64,000 nucleotides of DNA from Saprospiraceae bacterium (GCA_020627535.1 JAHDGU010000007.1:62001-126000); one strand, 5' to 3'; positions 1-9,590 are shown, counted from the stretch's first letter. Notes: a model not told the origin generated them from the letters alone. Translations and numbers: made by a program.

Positions 1-2040
1 GACACTCGTCAATTCAAAAGCAGAGAACATATCAAGACTCATGTCTTCAGGTCTGTAGTTTGACACATTCACGATGTCATGTTCATCTAGACCAAATCTC
101 TCTCTGATCGATTTGTAAAACTTGCTGTCGTCATTTAGATCATCTGTAAGCAGTGTATTGTAGATGTCAACCGTGTCTAGACCAATAATCTCAGTCCCAA
201 TTATATCGGTCGTGTCAATACCATTAATATTCACATTGGCAAACTGATCAGCCCTGAGCCACAGACTGAATGGACTGATGGAATAGCCACGCTCCACGCG
301 CTGCTCATACATTAGGCCAAATTCTATATTGTGCCTTCCTTTGTCCGATCCTCCGGGGAAAAGGTCAAAGTTGCTCTCAATGTTAAGCGTATATCGGTCT
401 TGCTCATTGTTGATCCATCGATTGTACACATTACCCGCAGGGCTCAAGAAGCCGTTCCAGACAGAAGGAATGGTCAGCAAACCGTTTTGTGCTAAAAATG
501 GTGCATCCACATTCTCAGGATCTCTGTATTGGTTATAGTTTTCAATAGCCGGATTAAAGCCTCCTGGGGTGTAGTTTAGCAGAGTATCCTGATAGTCCAC
601 ATGGGCAAAAATCGGTTGACCTATATCTGGATCGAAGCCTATTGGCGCAAAGTTTGGTCGAGTTTGGGTCTCAAATGTTCCAACGTATCCGTAGTCGAAG
701 AATCTATCTTCATGGATTTTATCTTGTCTCAACTGACTATTTCGTTCAAAACCTAGTTGAATACTGTAGGATACATTCCGCACCAAAGCAGAAGACGCTG
801 CTTCGCCTTCACTTGATAGCCCCGATCCACCGATGCGGTGTCTCAATCTAAAAGATGCTCTCAGAGATTCATCTTCGCCAAAAGGGTTTCTGTCATAGTT
901 GAGATGTCTCCAAGCCCCAGAGTTTGCACCAAATACGGTAGATCCTGCTCCAGGAACGAAATTGAAGTTTCTCCCTCTGTAAGCCCCTGTCAAGCTCAAG
1001 TTAATTGCATCACTTACTCTAAGATCAAGTCTTGCTGTACCAGTGAGAGAAGTGCTCTGCTCATTAGGTGTTTGTCTTGTCAAAAAGGCATTGTCAAAAG
1101 TTTCGCCTCTAGATATCTGGCTATTACCCACCAGGAACAGTGGGTTGCCTTCAAGGTCGGATATCGTGTTCTCCGGGAAGATGTAATGTCCTACATATCG
1201 GTAGGGATATTTCTGATTGACGTATTGACCAGACACTCTATAGCCAAGAATCGTTTTATCCGTTTCCTTGTTTTTGAGGATCGGTCCTGATAGTGAAGCA
1301 CGTGCTAGTGTTCTGTCAAATTCATCAAGTGGATTTGATGTCTCAGCTTCCAAAGACGCTCTGAACTTATTTGCAGGGCCCTTGGTCGTAATCGAGATGA
1401 CACCTCCCGTCACGTCACCATACTTGGCATCAAGACCACCCGTGAGCGTCTGAAGCTGCTCGATCTCGGAGTCAGGTATCAGGTTGGCACTCACACGGAC
1501 ACCATCGACATAGTAGTTCGTTGCTTCTGATCGCGCACCTCTGATGTTGAGATCTTGACCATCAATGGACGCCACACCGCCTGCAGTGGCTGCGATAGTG
1601 TTCACATTTCTCGTAGCGATCTGTCGGATATTCTCAGATGTCACAGTTCTACCACCACCAGTTTGATCCTTTTCAAAGAGTGGGGCCTTGTACTCGATGA
1701 TCTCTACTGTCGTCAGTGTGACACCTGGCTCGATTTCAAGATTCACTTCCACCGTCTTGCCTCCAATGATCAAGACACCCTCCATCCTTTGGGTCTTGTA
1801 ACCCACATAGCTGACCTCTACGTCGTATGTTCCTGGATTCAACCCATTGAAATTGTAATATCCATTAAAGTCTGTGTCTGTACCAGTGACTGGTATTCCT
1901 TCTTTCAATAGTGCTACCGTTCCGATGATAATCGGTTCGCCTGATTCCTTGTCGGTTACTGTTCCTTCAAGAGATCCTTGGGCATGAAGTCCCATTGCTG
2001 TTGCAAGCAACAGGCCTATAAATAGGGTAAACTGTCTCAT
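1..2040 (-). CDS. TonB-dependent receptor, C-terminus beyond window edge
   Basis: This is an outer-membrane receptor or transporter energised by TonB/ExbBD. The leftward frame opens at an ATG at 2040 with a signal peptide (about residues 1-20, ending GLHA before Q) and stays open for 680 codons to the window edge, so the barrel C-terminus is missing. Residues ~22-105 look like a carboxypeptidase-regulatory-like domain (EGTVTDKESGEPIIIGTVAL, later YKTQRMEGVLIIGG). Residues ~125-250 look like the plug domain (LNIRGARSEATNYYVDGVRV, then DAKYGDVTGGVISITTKGP). The rest is rich in aromatic and asparagine residues with alternating strands, as in Oar-like barrels. The substrate cannot be read from the sequence. 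The plug and N-domain make the family call secure. Confidence 0.9.
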   Translation of the reverse strand, partial: MRQFTLFIGLLLATAMGLHAQGSLEGTVTDKESGEPIIIGTVALLKEGIPVTGTDTDFNGYYNFNGLNPGTYDVEVSYVGYKTQRMEGVLIIGGKTVEVNLEIEPGVTLTTVEIIEYKAPLFEKDQTGGGRTVTSENIRQIATRNVNTIAATAGGVASIDGQDLNIRGARSEATNYYVDGVRVSANLIPDSEIEQLQTLTGGLDAKYGDVTGGVISITTKGPANKFRASLEAETSNPLDEFDRTLARASLSGPILKNKETDKTILGYRVSGQYVNQKYPYRYVGHYIFPENTISDLEGNPLFLVGNSQISRGETFDNAFLTRQTPNEQSTSLTGTARLDLRVSDAINLSLTGAYRGRNFNFVPGAGSTVFGANSGAWRHLNYDRNPFGEDESLRASFRLRHRIGGSGLSSEGEAASSALVRNVSYSIQLGFERNSQLRQDKIHEDRFFDYGYVGTFETQTRPNFAPIGFDPDIGQPIFAHVDYQDTLLNYTPGGFNPAIENYNQYRDPENVDAPFLAQNGLLTIPSVWNGFLSPAGNVYNRWINNEQDRYTLNIESNFDLFPGGSDKGRHNIEFGLMYEQRVERGYSISPFSLWLRADQFANVNINGIDTTDIIGTEIIGLDTVDIYNTLLTDDLNDDSKFYKSIRERFGLDEHDIVNVSNYRPEDMSLDMFSAFELTSV

Positions 2041-2148
2041 AGATGCATCTAGTTTTATAGCCGTGACATAGCTCTTCTGCTGCAATGTTATGAATTTCTT
2101 AAGAGCCCTCAAAAAAAATTAACCGCAGCGACGTGGCCAAAACATCAG

Positions 2149-3087
2149 CTATAAAAAACCTAGCTGTAGCAAGTATTTTTCTATTGTTTTCGCTATCCTT
2201 TCTTTGCTTTCGTGCGTCCATCCTGCCACATGTGGTGATAGGATGACGGCAGCGCTTTCGCGCAAATAGACCATGGTGTCAGACTCTAGTGCTGACTCAC
2301 TCTCGTCCTCAAAGACATCAAGACACGCCCCAGAGAGCATGCCACTTTCTAGTGCCTCGCACAGATATCTCTGATCTACCACTTTGCCTCTTGAAGTGTT
2401 GATCAGTATCAATCCTCGCTTGCACTGCTGCATAAATTCCCCGCCGAAGTAAGATCTTGTCTCTTCTGTCAGCGGTACATGGAAGCTGATCAAATCTGAT
2501 CGCTCACATAGCTCTTGTAACTCGACAACATCAGCAAAACGAAGGCCATGGTCAATCCGCTGCTTGTACTTGTCATATATTAAAACATGCACACCAAGAC
2601 CACTCAGCTTCTGGGCAAAGCGACTACCATTGTTACCATATCCGATGATCCCTACCGTGAGATCTTGCAGCTCCCGACCTCTATGAGTTTCTCGCAACCA
2701 CTCACCCTTGCGGATGGAAGCGTCTGCTAGATGTAGCTTGTGCATCAGCGACAAGAGCATGCCCAGAGCATGCTCCGCAACAGCATTGGCATTGGCCGCT
2801 GGTGTATTGATGACTGCTATGCCCCGGGACTTGGCGTAAACTTGATCGATGATTTCCATCCCACTTCCCAGTCTCGCCAACCACTTGAGTCGAGTGGCTA
2901 GTGCCAGCTGTGGCTCATGTAGTCTCGTTTTACTATTGATCACTATGCCCTCATAGGCAGCAATGATATCCTCTACTTCTGCCTGCTTGATATCCGGTCT
3001 ATAATCACATTGATATTTGGGCGAAAGCCCGCTCAAAAGACAAGGATGGACATCATCACAGATCAAGACTCTAGGCAGTTGAGACAT
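2149..3087 (-). CDS. D-2-hydroxyacid dehydrogenase (phosphoglycerate dehydrogenase-like)
   Basis: This is an NAD-dependent oxidoreductase of the D-isomer 2-hydroxyacid dehydrogenase family; 312 residues is the usual length for a form with no ACT domain. The Rossmann glycine motif is GYGNNGSRFA (~residue 150). The catalytic Arg lies in INTSRGKVVD, the Glu in ACLDVFEDE and the His in SPHVAGWT. It could be a 3-phosphoglycerate dehydrogenase-like or a 2-ketoacid reductase enzyme; the sequence does not decide. It stands alone on its strand, divergent from carB with 78 bp between the starts. Two copies of the dispersed GNAA hairpin lie inside it, one in each orientation. Confidence 0.88.
   Translation of the reverse strand: MSQLPRVLICDDVHPCLLSGLSPKYQCDYRPDIKQAEVEDIIAAYEGIVINSKTRLHEPQLALATRLKWLARLGSGMEIIDQVYAKSRGIAVINTPAANANAVAEHALGMLLSLMHKLHLADASIRKGEWLRETHRGRELQDLTVGIIGYGNNGSRFAQKLSGLGVHVLIYDKYKQRIDHGLRFADVVELQELCERSDLISFHVPLTEETRSYFGGEFMQQCKRGLILINTSRGKVVDQRYLCEALESGMLSGACLDVFEDESESALESDTMVYLRESAAVILSPHVAGWTHESKERIAKTIEKYLLQLGFL
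2252..2266 (-). repeat. GNAA hairpin motif, copy 1
   Basis: TTT then GCGC-GAAA-GCGC, read on the minus strand. It is in sense orientation inside the dehydrogenase gene, where it encodes L-R-E-S-A. Confidence 0.8.
3016..3030 (+). repeat. GNAA hairpin motif, copy 2
   Basis: TTT then GGGC-GAAA-GCCC. Antisense within the dehydrogenase N-terminus, where the gene strand encodes G-L-S-P-K. Confidence 0.8.
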
Positions 3088-3122
3088 ATTGATAAATAGT
3101 TAATTTGATAGCACGCATCATA

Positions 3123-3130
3123 TATCTTTG
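3123..3130 (+). promoter_or_regulatory. -7 promoter element for carB
   Basis: TATCTTTG is an exact match to the Bacteroidota -7 consensus TAnnTTTG, 35 nt before the carB ATG. A TTTG lies at 3104-3107 but only 15 nt upstream, closer than the usual 19-21 nt, so the -33 element is uncertain. Confidence 0.55.
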
Positions 3131-3165
3131 CGGCCGATCCAAAATTACTTAACGAACCACGTCTT

Positions 3166-5982
3166 ATGCCCAAGGACAACTCGATTCGCTCCGTACTGAT
3201 CATCGGTAGCGGTCCTATCATTATAGGTCAAGCTTGTGAGTTTGACTACTCAGGAAGTCAAGCCTCAAGATCTCTCAGAGAAGAAGGTATAGAAGTTTCG
3301 CTGATCAATAGCAATCCAGCTACGATCATGACTGATCCTGTCACTGCCGATCATATCTATCTCAAACCCTTGACGCCCGAGAGTATCATCGAGGTACTGG
3401 AGGAACGCCAGATCGATGCCGTACTTCCCACTATGGGTGGTCAAACCGCACTCAATCTTGCCATCGAAGCAGGAAAAATGGGCATCTGGGATAAGTACAA
3501 TATAAGATTGATTGGAGTAGACCTTGAGGCGATCGAACTGGCAGAAAACAGAGAGGCATTCAGAGAGCATGCACAAAAAATAGGGCTCAAAGTCGCACCA
3601 TCCAAGATCGCCAATTCATTTCTAGAGGGCATGGAAGCTGCTCAGAACATTGGCTTTCCGCTTGTCATCCGACCATCCTACACCCTTGGGGGCTACGGCG
3701 GTAGTTTCGTCCATACCAAAGAAGAGTTTGAAGAAGCACTCAAGCGTGGTCTCAATGCCTCTCCTACACACGAAGTCCTTGTAGAAAAGGCTGTCCTCGG
3801 ATGGAAAGAGTACGAGCTTGAGCTACTCAGGGATGCCAACGACAATGTCGTGATCATCTGCACAGTAGAAAATCTGGATCCAATGGGCATCCATACGGGA
3901 GATAGTATTACAGTTGCCCCAGCCATGACACTGGCTGATAGCACCTATCAACAAATGCGCAATGAGGGTATTCTTCTCATGCGCAGCATGGGCAACTTCG
4001 CTGGTGGCTGCAATGTCCAGTTTTCGATAGATCCTGTGACGGAGGAGATCATCGTCATCGAGATCAACCCTCGTGTATCGAGATCATCAGCACTTGCGAG
4101 CAAGGCCACTGGATACCCTATCGCCAAGATTGCCGCAAAGATGGCCATCGGCTATACCCTTGATGAGCTCAAAAATCAAATCACCAAGACCACCTCAGCC
4201 TACTTTGAGCCAACACTTGACTATGTCATCGTGAAGATGCCGAGATGGAACTTTGACAAGTTCAAAGGATCAGTCAATACGCTTGGTCTCCAAATGAAGT
4301 CTGTGGGCGAGGTCATGGCCATCGGTCGCAACTTCCTCGAAGCCCTCCAGAAGGCCTGTCAGTCTCAAGAAAACAATCGCATGGGTCTCGGTGCAGATAA
4401 AAAAGAGTGGATCCGAACCGATGACATCCTAGAGCGTCTAGAGAAGGTAGGCGATGACAGAATCTACCGTGTCAAGGATGCTCTGAGACTTGGTGTACCA
4501 GTCAAGAGCATCTGCAATATCACCAAAATCGATCCTTGGTACATCGAGCAGATCAAGCGCCTGGTTGATATAGAAAAAGAGCTCCTCAGATTCAATGTAG
4601 CGGAAGATATTCCAGAGTCGCTGATGCGTCAGCTCAAGACCATGGGCTACTCAGATGCCCAGATCGCGTGGATCATGCGCATTGAGGAGGATCAAGTGAG
4701 AGCTCACCGCAAAGCTCTAGGAATCCGTCGTACTTACAAGATGGTAGACACTTGTGCAGCAGAGTTTGAGGCAAAGACACCATACTTCTACTCCACATTT
4801 GACAATGAGAATGAGAGCATACCGACCGATCGCAAGAAGATCATCGTCCTCGGGTCAGGACCCAATCGCATCGGTCAAGGTATCGAATTTGACTACTGCT
4901 GTGTCCACGGCTTGATCGCTCTCAAAGAAGCCGGCTATGAAGCCATCATGATCAACTGCAATCCCGAGACAGTCTCTACAGACTTTGACATGGCAGACAA
5001 GCTCTACTTTGAGCCTGTATTCTGGGAGCATATTGAGGAAATCATCGAGCTTGAGAAGCCAGAAGGAGTCATCATACAGCTCGGCGGGCAAACGGCACTC
5101 AAGCTCGCAGAGAAGTTCCACGAGCACGGTATCAAGATCTTCGGCACTGACTTCAAGAATATGGACATGGCTGAGGACCGAGGAGCATTCAGCGACCTCC
5201 TCAAGGAGATGGACATACCATATCCTAAGTACGGAGTCGCTGAGACCATAGAAGAAGCACTGAAGATTGCCAATGAGGTAGGATATCCCGTACTCATACG
5301 TCCAAGCTATGTACTAGGTGGTCAGCGCATGAAGATCGTCATCAATGATCACGAACTCGAACGCCACGTACTTAGCATCTTCAAGCATCTCCCTGACAAC
5401 AAGGTCTTGATCGATCAATTTCTCGAGCGTGCCAAAGAAGCTGAGATCGACTCGATCTGCGATGGAGAAGACGTGCATATCATGGGAATCATGGAGCACA
5501 TAGAGCCTGCTGGCATACACTCTGGAGATTCATCAGCAGTACTGCCCACATATAGCTTGAGCGATCAAGTCATAGAGACGATGAAGGACTATACCAAGCG
5601 TCTCGCCCTCGCTCTCAAGACCAAAGGACTCATCAATATCCAGTTTGCCATCAAGGATGAGAAAGTCTATGTCATAGAAGCCAATCCGCGAGCATCTAGG
5701 ACCACACCTTTCATTGCAAAGGCATACCAAGTTCCATATCTCAACATCGCTACCAAGGTGATGATTGGAGCCAATAAGCTCAAGGACTTTGAGATGGTCA
5801 ATAATCTTGATGGATATGCCATCAAAGTGCCAGTCTTCTCTTTCAATAAATTCCCCAATGTAGACAAGCGACTGGGACCAGAGATGAAGTCAACAGGAGA
5901 GGCTATCAGATTTATCAAGGACCTCAATGATCCATTTTTCAGAGAGCTTGATCGCAATCGATCCTTGTATCTCTATCAATAG
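3166..5982 (+). CDS. carB: Carbamoyl-phosphate synthase large subunit, lacking the allosteric domain
   Basis: It forms carbamoyl phosphate from ammonia (supplied by CarA), bicarbonate and two ATP, for arginine and pyrimidine synthesis. The two homologous synthetase halves are both visible: the first starts LIIGSGPIIIGQACEFDYSG near residue 10, the second IIVLGSGPNRIGQGIEFDY near residue 563. Each has an ATP-grasp core (FPLVIRPSYTLGGYGGSF and YPVLIRPSYVLGGQRMKI). The protein is 938 residues, against about 1070 in enterobacteria. It stops right after the STGEAIRF segment, so the C-terminal methylglyoxal-synthase-like regulatory domain is absent; there is no frameshift, and short CarB proteins are, from memory, normal in this phylum. 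carA is not adjacent. It ends 3 bp from a convergent membrane-protein gene. Confidence 0.97.
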   Translation: MPKDNSIRSVLIIGSGPIIIGQACEFDYSGSQASRSLREEGIEVSLINSNPATIMTDPVTADHIYLKPLTPESIIEVLEERQIDAVLPTMGGQTALNLAIEAGKMGIWDKYNIRLIGVDLEAIELAENREAFREHAQKIGLKVAPSKIANSFLEGMEAAQNIGFPLVIRPSYTLGGYGGSFVHTKEEFEEALKRGLNASPTHEVLVEKAVLGWKEYELELLRDANDNVVIICTVENLDPMGIHTGDSITVAPAMTLADSTYQQMRNEGILLMRSMGNFAGGCNVQFSIDPVTEEIIVIEINPRVSRSSALASKATGYPIAKIAAKMAIGYTLDELKNQITKTTSAYFEPTLDYVIVKMPRWNFDKFKGSVNTLGLQMKSVGEVMAIGRNFLEALQKACQSQENNRMGLGADKKEWIRTDDILERLEKVGDDRIYRVKDALRLGVPVKSICNITKIDPWYIEQIKRLVDIEKELLRFNVAEDIPESLMRQLKTMGYSDAQIAWIMRIEEDQVRAHRKALGIRRTYKMVDTCAAEFEAKTPYFYSTFDNENESIPTDRKKIIVLGSGPNRIGQGIEFDYCCVHGLIALKEAGYEAIMINCNPETVSTDFDMADKLYFEPVFWEHIEEIIELEKPEGVIIQLGGQTALKLAEKFHEHGIKIFGTDFKNMDMAEDRGAFSDLLKEMDIPYPKYGVAETIEEALKIANEVGYPVLIRPSYVLGGQRMKIVINDHELERHVLSIFKHLPDNKVLIDQFLERAKEAEIDSICDGEDVHIMGIMEHIEPAGIHSGDSSAVLPTYSLSDQVIETMKDYTKRLALALKTKGLINIQFAIKDEKVYVIEANPRASRTTPFIAKAYQVPYLNIATKVMIGANKLKDFEMVNNLDGYAIKVPVFSFNKFPNVDKRLGPEMKSTGEAIRFIKDLNDPFFRELDRNRSLYLYQ

Positions 5983-5985
5983 GAA

Positions 5986-7389
5986 TTAGCGAGTCGACAA
6001 GGTGTAGAGATAGTAGTCTTCACTCTTCATACTTGGGCCGTCCCAAGATTTCCATGATTGGAGACCTGGATATGTCGCCTTGGGTAAAGGCCTATCGCTC
6101 AAGACAATCAGGCCCTCTCGCTTTCTGTACCTTGCATATAGCTCAAGTTCACTCTGGGGAGCGATGTAAATCTTTTCTAGCCACTGGAAGTAGGTCATTG
6201 ATTCGCCTTTCGGCAAAATGTTGATCTCCTTCCCGCTATAGCCGATCACTGGTGTCATCTCCATTGGATTGATACCGACAATAACGGCATCCTGCGGCAC
6301 ATTCTCCTTGAGAAATTGAGCGACATCGCGAGCATGGCTAAATGGCTCTCTGATCTCCCGCACGATCCCAATCATGCTATACACCAATTGGAGTGCTAGG
6401 AGAATGAGTATGGCTCGCTCGCGCCAATGGTCCTTGTCGACGACAAGCTGGTCAAAACTGAGGCAAATCAAGAAAAACCAAATCAAAAAATCTGAACCCC
6501 ATTGTCTCAAGCCACCCTGATAGATCAACCAAGAGAACAGCACAGATGCAAGTAGATATGCTCCAAGACTGATCAAAGCGATCCGATCTGCTCTCAGACT
6601 CGTATAGAGCAAGAGAAGCACGACCATGGCAGCCAATACAGAAAGTATAGGACTTGCTACAAGATTGGTCGCTGTGAGATATACCTCTGACAGGTGCGAC
6701 ACGACAGCATCAAACAAAGAACTGATCGATAACTCAGCAGAACGATATACAGCGTCTTGTTTGCCTGACAAGGCATCTCGAGGAAAAACCGACCACACAA
6801 ATACAGCACTTGATATCACAAAACCCATCACAGACAGCGACCAAAGCTTGATCTTGCCATGAAGAAATAAATAGAGCAATATCGTACCGCCCAGGAGCAC
6901 GCCGTATACCTCTGTCTGAACTAATAAGATGAGACAGGACACAAACATCCAGCTTCTATATCGCTCCGACTGAAGCTCCAGTACTATCAGTGTCAATAAA
7001 ATCAAGAGAAACACGTATGACCTACTGATGACGCCGTACTCGAAGATCACAAAGTAGCCACAGCAAAATAAAATCTTCCAGAGCCACGGCAGTTTGGTCT
7101 TGAGGAGGAGCAGGAAAAGAAATATGACGTAAGGGATACTGTGTGCCAACTTGAGTAGTAAGGACTCCGCTATCAGGGATCTCACGTAGGTCCAGCACTT
7201 GAGCCAGATGTACCATAGAGATCCGTGACCCTCATAATCAAGAAAAGACAGCATCTCAGACCATGACATATCTCTTGCGACCAGCCATGCTTGCCACTCG
7301 TCTTTCCACATTTCATGGAAACCAAACTTCATGATCAGATGAAATCCGGCCAAGAAAAGAAAACTGAGTAAGAGTCTGTGCTTTTTCAC
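5986..7389 (-). CDS. Multi-pass membrane protein, GT39/ArnT-like glycosyltransferase
   Basis: This 467-residue protein has about ten hydrophobic segments and a periplasmic C-terminal part. Near residues 25-40 it reads FHEMWKDEWQAWLVARD; the acidic pair between the first two membrane helices is the hallmark of lipid-linked-sugar glycosyltransferases of the PMT/ArnT (GT-C) fold. The acceptor and donor are unknown. It lies 25 bp after gldH on the same strand and is probably the last gene of a grpE-dnaJ-gldH transcript. A copy of the GNAA hairpin lies at 6215-6228. Confidence is high for the membrane topology and moderate for the enzyme family. Confidence 0.6.
   Translation of the reverse strand: MKKHRLLLSFLFLAGFHLIMKFGFHEMWKDEWQAWLVARDMSWSEMLSFLDYEGHGSLWYIWLKCWTYVRSLIAESLLLKLAHSIPYVIFLFLLLLKTKLPWLWKILFCCGYFVIFEYGVISRSYVFLLILLTLIVLELQSERYRSWMFVSCLILLVQTEVYGVLLGGTILLYLFLHGKIKLWSLSVMGFVISSAVFVWSVFPRDALSGKQDAVYRSAELSISSLFDAVVSHLSEVYLTATNLVASPILSVLAAMVVLLLLYTSLRADRIALISLGAYLLASVLFSWLIYQGGLRQWGSDFLIWFFLICLSFDQLVVDKDHWRERAILILLALQLVYSMIGIVREIREPFSHARDVAQFLKENVPQDAVIVGINPMEMTPVIGYSGKEINILPKGESMTYFQWLEKIYIAPQSELELYARYRKREGLIVLSDRPLPKATYPGLQSWKSWDGPSMKSEDYYLYTLSTR
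6215..6228 (-). repeat. GNAA hairpin motif, copy 3
   Basis: TTTT then GCC-GAAA-GGC, sense in the membrane glycosyltransferase gene, encoding L-P-K-G-E. Confidence 0.8.
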
Positions 7390-7414
7390 AAACTCAAAGA
7401 TGAGGCATCTTGGC

Positions 7415-7897
7415 TTAGTCCTGGCTCTCTGGCTGGTGATAATCTAGCATCAGGCCAATGGCAGAAATGCTCCTCAGAGGATTGGTACGCAGATGAGGTG
7501 TCACGGCAAATCTATAGGAGCCTGCTTGTCGGAAGCGAAAAGCTGACTGTAGCTCCGCCGCTACCTTGCACTGTGATCCTTGACACTTGGCATACCACTG
7601 TCCTATCTCATCAGCTAGATCGAAGTTGGTCTCATCGATTGATACTTTGCCATCGGGATACTCTGTCAGGATGCGCAGATACAAGTTCTCATAGGGGTGT
7701 AAATCAGTGTGCTCAATAAGCAAGCTGAGATCATACAAGGTATCTAGATCATCGATATTAATCCGAAAATCTATCGTATCACTCCAGTACCAGTCACCTC
7801 CTGCAATCTCCTGAGTGTCTTGATACACAGGCTGCCTTTCTTGACAAGAAAAACCAATGAGCGACATGATCATTGCTGTGACGGCGAGTCTACTCAC
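7415..7897 (-). CDS. gldH: Gliding motility lipoprotein GldH
   Basis: This is a 160-residue lipoprotein with a signal peptide and lipobox ending GFSC (Cys18). The rest fits GldH as I remember it: a WYWSDTIDFRINIDD segment, then LIEHTDLHPYENLYLRI and a GQWYAKCQGSQ segment. GldH belongs to the outer-membrane lipoproteins needed for gliding and T9SS function in Flavobacterium, though its exact role is not settled. The start is a GTG that shares its G with the dnaJ stop codon (TAGTG), so translation is probably coupled to dnaJ. A gldH in a GrpE/DnaJ operon suggests co-expression with chaperones. The assignment rests on pattern resemblance. Confidence 0.72.
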   Translation of the reverse strand: MSRLAVTAMIMSLIGFSCQERQPVYQDTQEIAGGDWYWSDTIDFRINIDDLDTLYDLSLLIEHTDLHPYENLYLRILTEYPDGKVSIDETNFDLADEIGQWYAKCQGSQCKVAAELQSAFRFRQAGSYRFAVTPHLRTNPLRSISAIGLMLDYHQPESQD

Positions 7898-9051
7898 TAG
7901 CTGAAGTATTCCTTCATTTTCTCAAAGAGTCCTTTGTCCCCAGTACCAGGATCAGGATTGAAGTTTGGCATTGTCCGCATCTTTTCTAGCAATTCCTTCT
8001 CTTCGCTATTGAGTTTCTTGGGAGTCCAGATATTGACATGTATGAGGAGGTCACCTCTACCATAGCTCTGCACACCTGGAAGACCCTTACCCTTAAGGCG
8101 AAATATTTTGCTGGACTGCGTACCTGCGGGAATCTTGATTTTGACCTTGCCATCTAGAGTCGTCACTTCTTTGCTTCCTCCAAGGGCTGCATCCGCAAAG
8201 TTTAGGTAGAGGTCATAAATGAGATTTTGACCATCTCGCTTCAGGAAGTCGTGCTTCTTCTCCTCGATGTGTATGATCAGATCACCAGCAGGACCGCCTC
8301 TGCGGCCTGTGTTTCCTTTGCCTCGCATCGACAGCTGCATACCATCTTCGACTCCTGCTGGGATATCAATCTCGATAGTCTCATCCTGTACAGAACGACC
8401 TTCTCCCTTGCAAGTCGGACAGCTGCTCTTGACTGATTTCCCAGTACCTGAGCAGTTGGGGCAAGTCGTCGTGGTCTGCATCTGCCCCATAAAGGTGCTC
8501 CGGATCTGACGGACATACCCTGCACCTCCACAAGTCCCGCAAGTGACGACATCATTGCTACTTTTTGCTCCACTTCCAGAACAGGTTTCACAAGTCCCCT
8601 GCTTCTTGATCTTGATCTTTTTGGTGACGCCCTTGGCGATTTCTTCCAGACTCAGGCTCACTTTGATCCGCAGATTGGAACCCCTTTCACCAGTGGCTCT
8701 TCCACCGCCTCCACCACCTCCAAAAAAGGTACTGAACGGAGATCCACTATCACCAAAGATATCTCCAAAGTGTCTGAAGATATCATCCATGTTCATGTTA
8801 CCAGAGAAGCCACCTGCACTCTGACCCTCAACACCTGCATGACCGTATCGATCATAGCGCGCTTTCTTGTCCGGGTCGCTAAGGACTCCATAGGCCTCTG
8901 CGGCTTCTTTGAATTTGGCTTCTGCCTCTTTGTCATCAGGATTGCGATCAGGATGGTACTTCATCGCTACCTTGCGATAAGCCTTTTTGATCGTATTGGC
9001 GTCATCCGACTTGGATACTCCCAAAATATCGTAGTAGTCTCTTTTGGACAT
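7897..9051 (-). CDS. dnaJ: Chaperone DnaJ
   Basis: This is the Hsp40 co-chaperone that delivers unfolded clients to DnaK and stimulates its ATPase. The order is canonical: J domain at residues 1-70 with HPD in KYHPDRNP, a Gly/Phe-rich linker with a GGGGGG run, then a zinc-binding domain of four CxxCxGxG repeats (CETCSGSGA, CGTCGGAGY, CPNCSGTGK, CPTCKGEGR), then the substrate-binding C-terminal region. The length of 384 residues is normal. It follows grpE by 8 bp and overlaps gldH by one base. dnaK is not in the window. Confidence 0.97.
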   Translation of the reverse strand: MSKRDYYDILGVSKSDDANTIKKAYRKVAMKYHPDRNPDDKEAEAKFKEAAEAYGVLSDPDKKARYDRYGHAGVEGQSAGGFSGNMNMDDIFRHFGDIFGDSGSPFSTFFGGGGGGGRATGERGSNLRIKVSLSLEEIAKGVTKKIKIKKQGTCETCSGSGAKSSNDVVTCGTCGGAGYVRQIRSTFMGQMQTTTTCPNCSGTGKSVKSSCPTCKGEGRSVQDETIEIDIPAGVEDGMQLSMRGKGNTGRRGGPAGDLIIHIEEKKHDFLKRDGQNLIYDLYLNFADAALGGSKEVTTLDGKVKIKIPAGTQSSKIFRLKGKGLPGVQSYGRGDLLIHVNIWTPKKLNSEEKELLEKMRTMPNFNPDPGTGDKGLFEKMKEYFS

Positions 9052-9059
9052 AGGTCTGA

Positions 9060-9590
9060 TTAGCTGCCGACGACCACCTTGGCGTGTCGGATGATTTTCT
9101 CATTGAGATAATAGCCTTTCTCTACTGTGTGGATGACTTTACCCTTCATGTCTTCACTGGGTGCAGGAGCATTGGTCACGGCGTCATGGAGCTCTGCGTC
9201 AAATACTTGCCCATCTGTTTCCATTGCTTTTAGTCCTTTTGACTCAAGGACGCTATACAGCTTGGAGTACACGAGCACAACGCCATCCGGCCATGTTTCA
9301 TCATTGTCTTCACTATCCACACTCTGCTTGGCCCGATCAAAGTCATCAAGTACTGGCAAGATCGACTTGAGCGTATCCATTGATGCATTCTTCAAAAAAT
9401 CCATCTTTTCCTTGACAGACCGCTTCTTGAAATTGTCAAACTCCGCATAGAGTCGGAGATATTTATCTTTCTGCTCTTCCAGTTCTTGCTCGAGTTCTAC
9501 ACATTTCTTTTCCCATTTCGTTTTGCGAGACTTTTTCATAGCCTTCTTGCTATTTTCCTCGACTTCTACGAGCTCTTCTTCTTTGCCCAT
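9060..9590 (-). CDS. grpE: Nucleotide exchange factor GrpE
   Basis: GrpE releases ADP from DnaK in the Hsp70 cycle. The 176-residue protein has a Lys/Glu-rich N-terminus and a long coiled coil (residues ~25-75), then the conserved dimer and beta domain containing FDNFKKRSVKEK, PVLDDFDRA and the terminal VEKGYYLNEKIIRHAKVVV. It is the first gene of the leftward grpE-dnaJ-gldH cluster. No CIRCE-type operator is visible upstream. A near-match -7 element (GAACTTTG) lies in the 78-bp gap, so heat-shock control by HrcA is not supported here. Confidence 0.95.
   Translation of the reverse strand: MGKEEELVEVEENSKKAMKKSRKTKWEKKCVELEQELEEQKDKYLRLYAEFDNFKKRSVKEKMDFLKNASMDTLKSILPVLDDFDRAKQSVDSEDNDETWPDGVVLVYSKLYSVLESKGLKAMETDGQVFDAELHDAVTNAPAPSEDMKGKVIHTVEKGYYLNEKIIRHAKVVVGS

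Noticed and set aside
838-1290. Plus-strand ORF of 150 codons opposite the TonB-dependent receptor
   Set aside because: It is a shadow of the receptor frame on the other strand, with no conserved motif.
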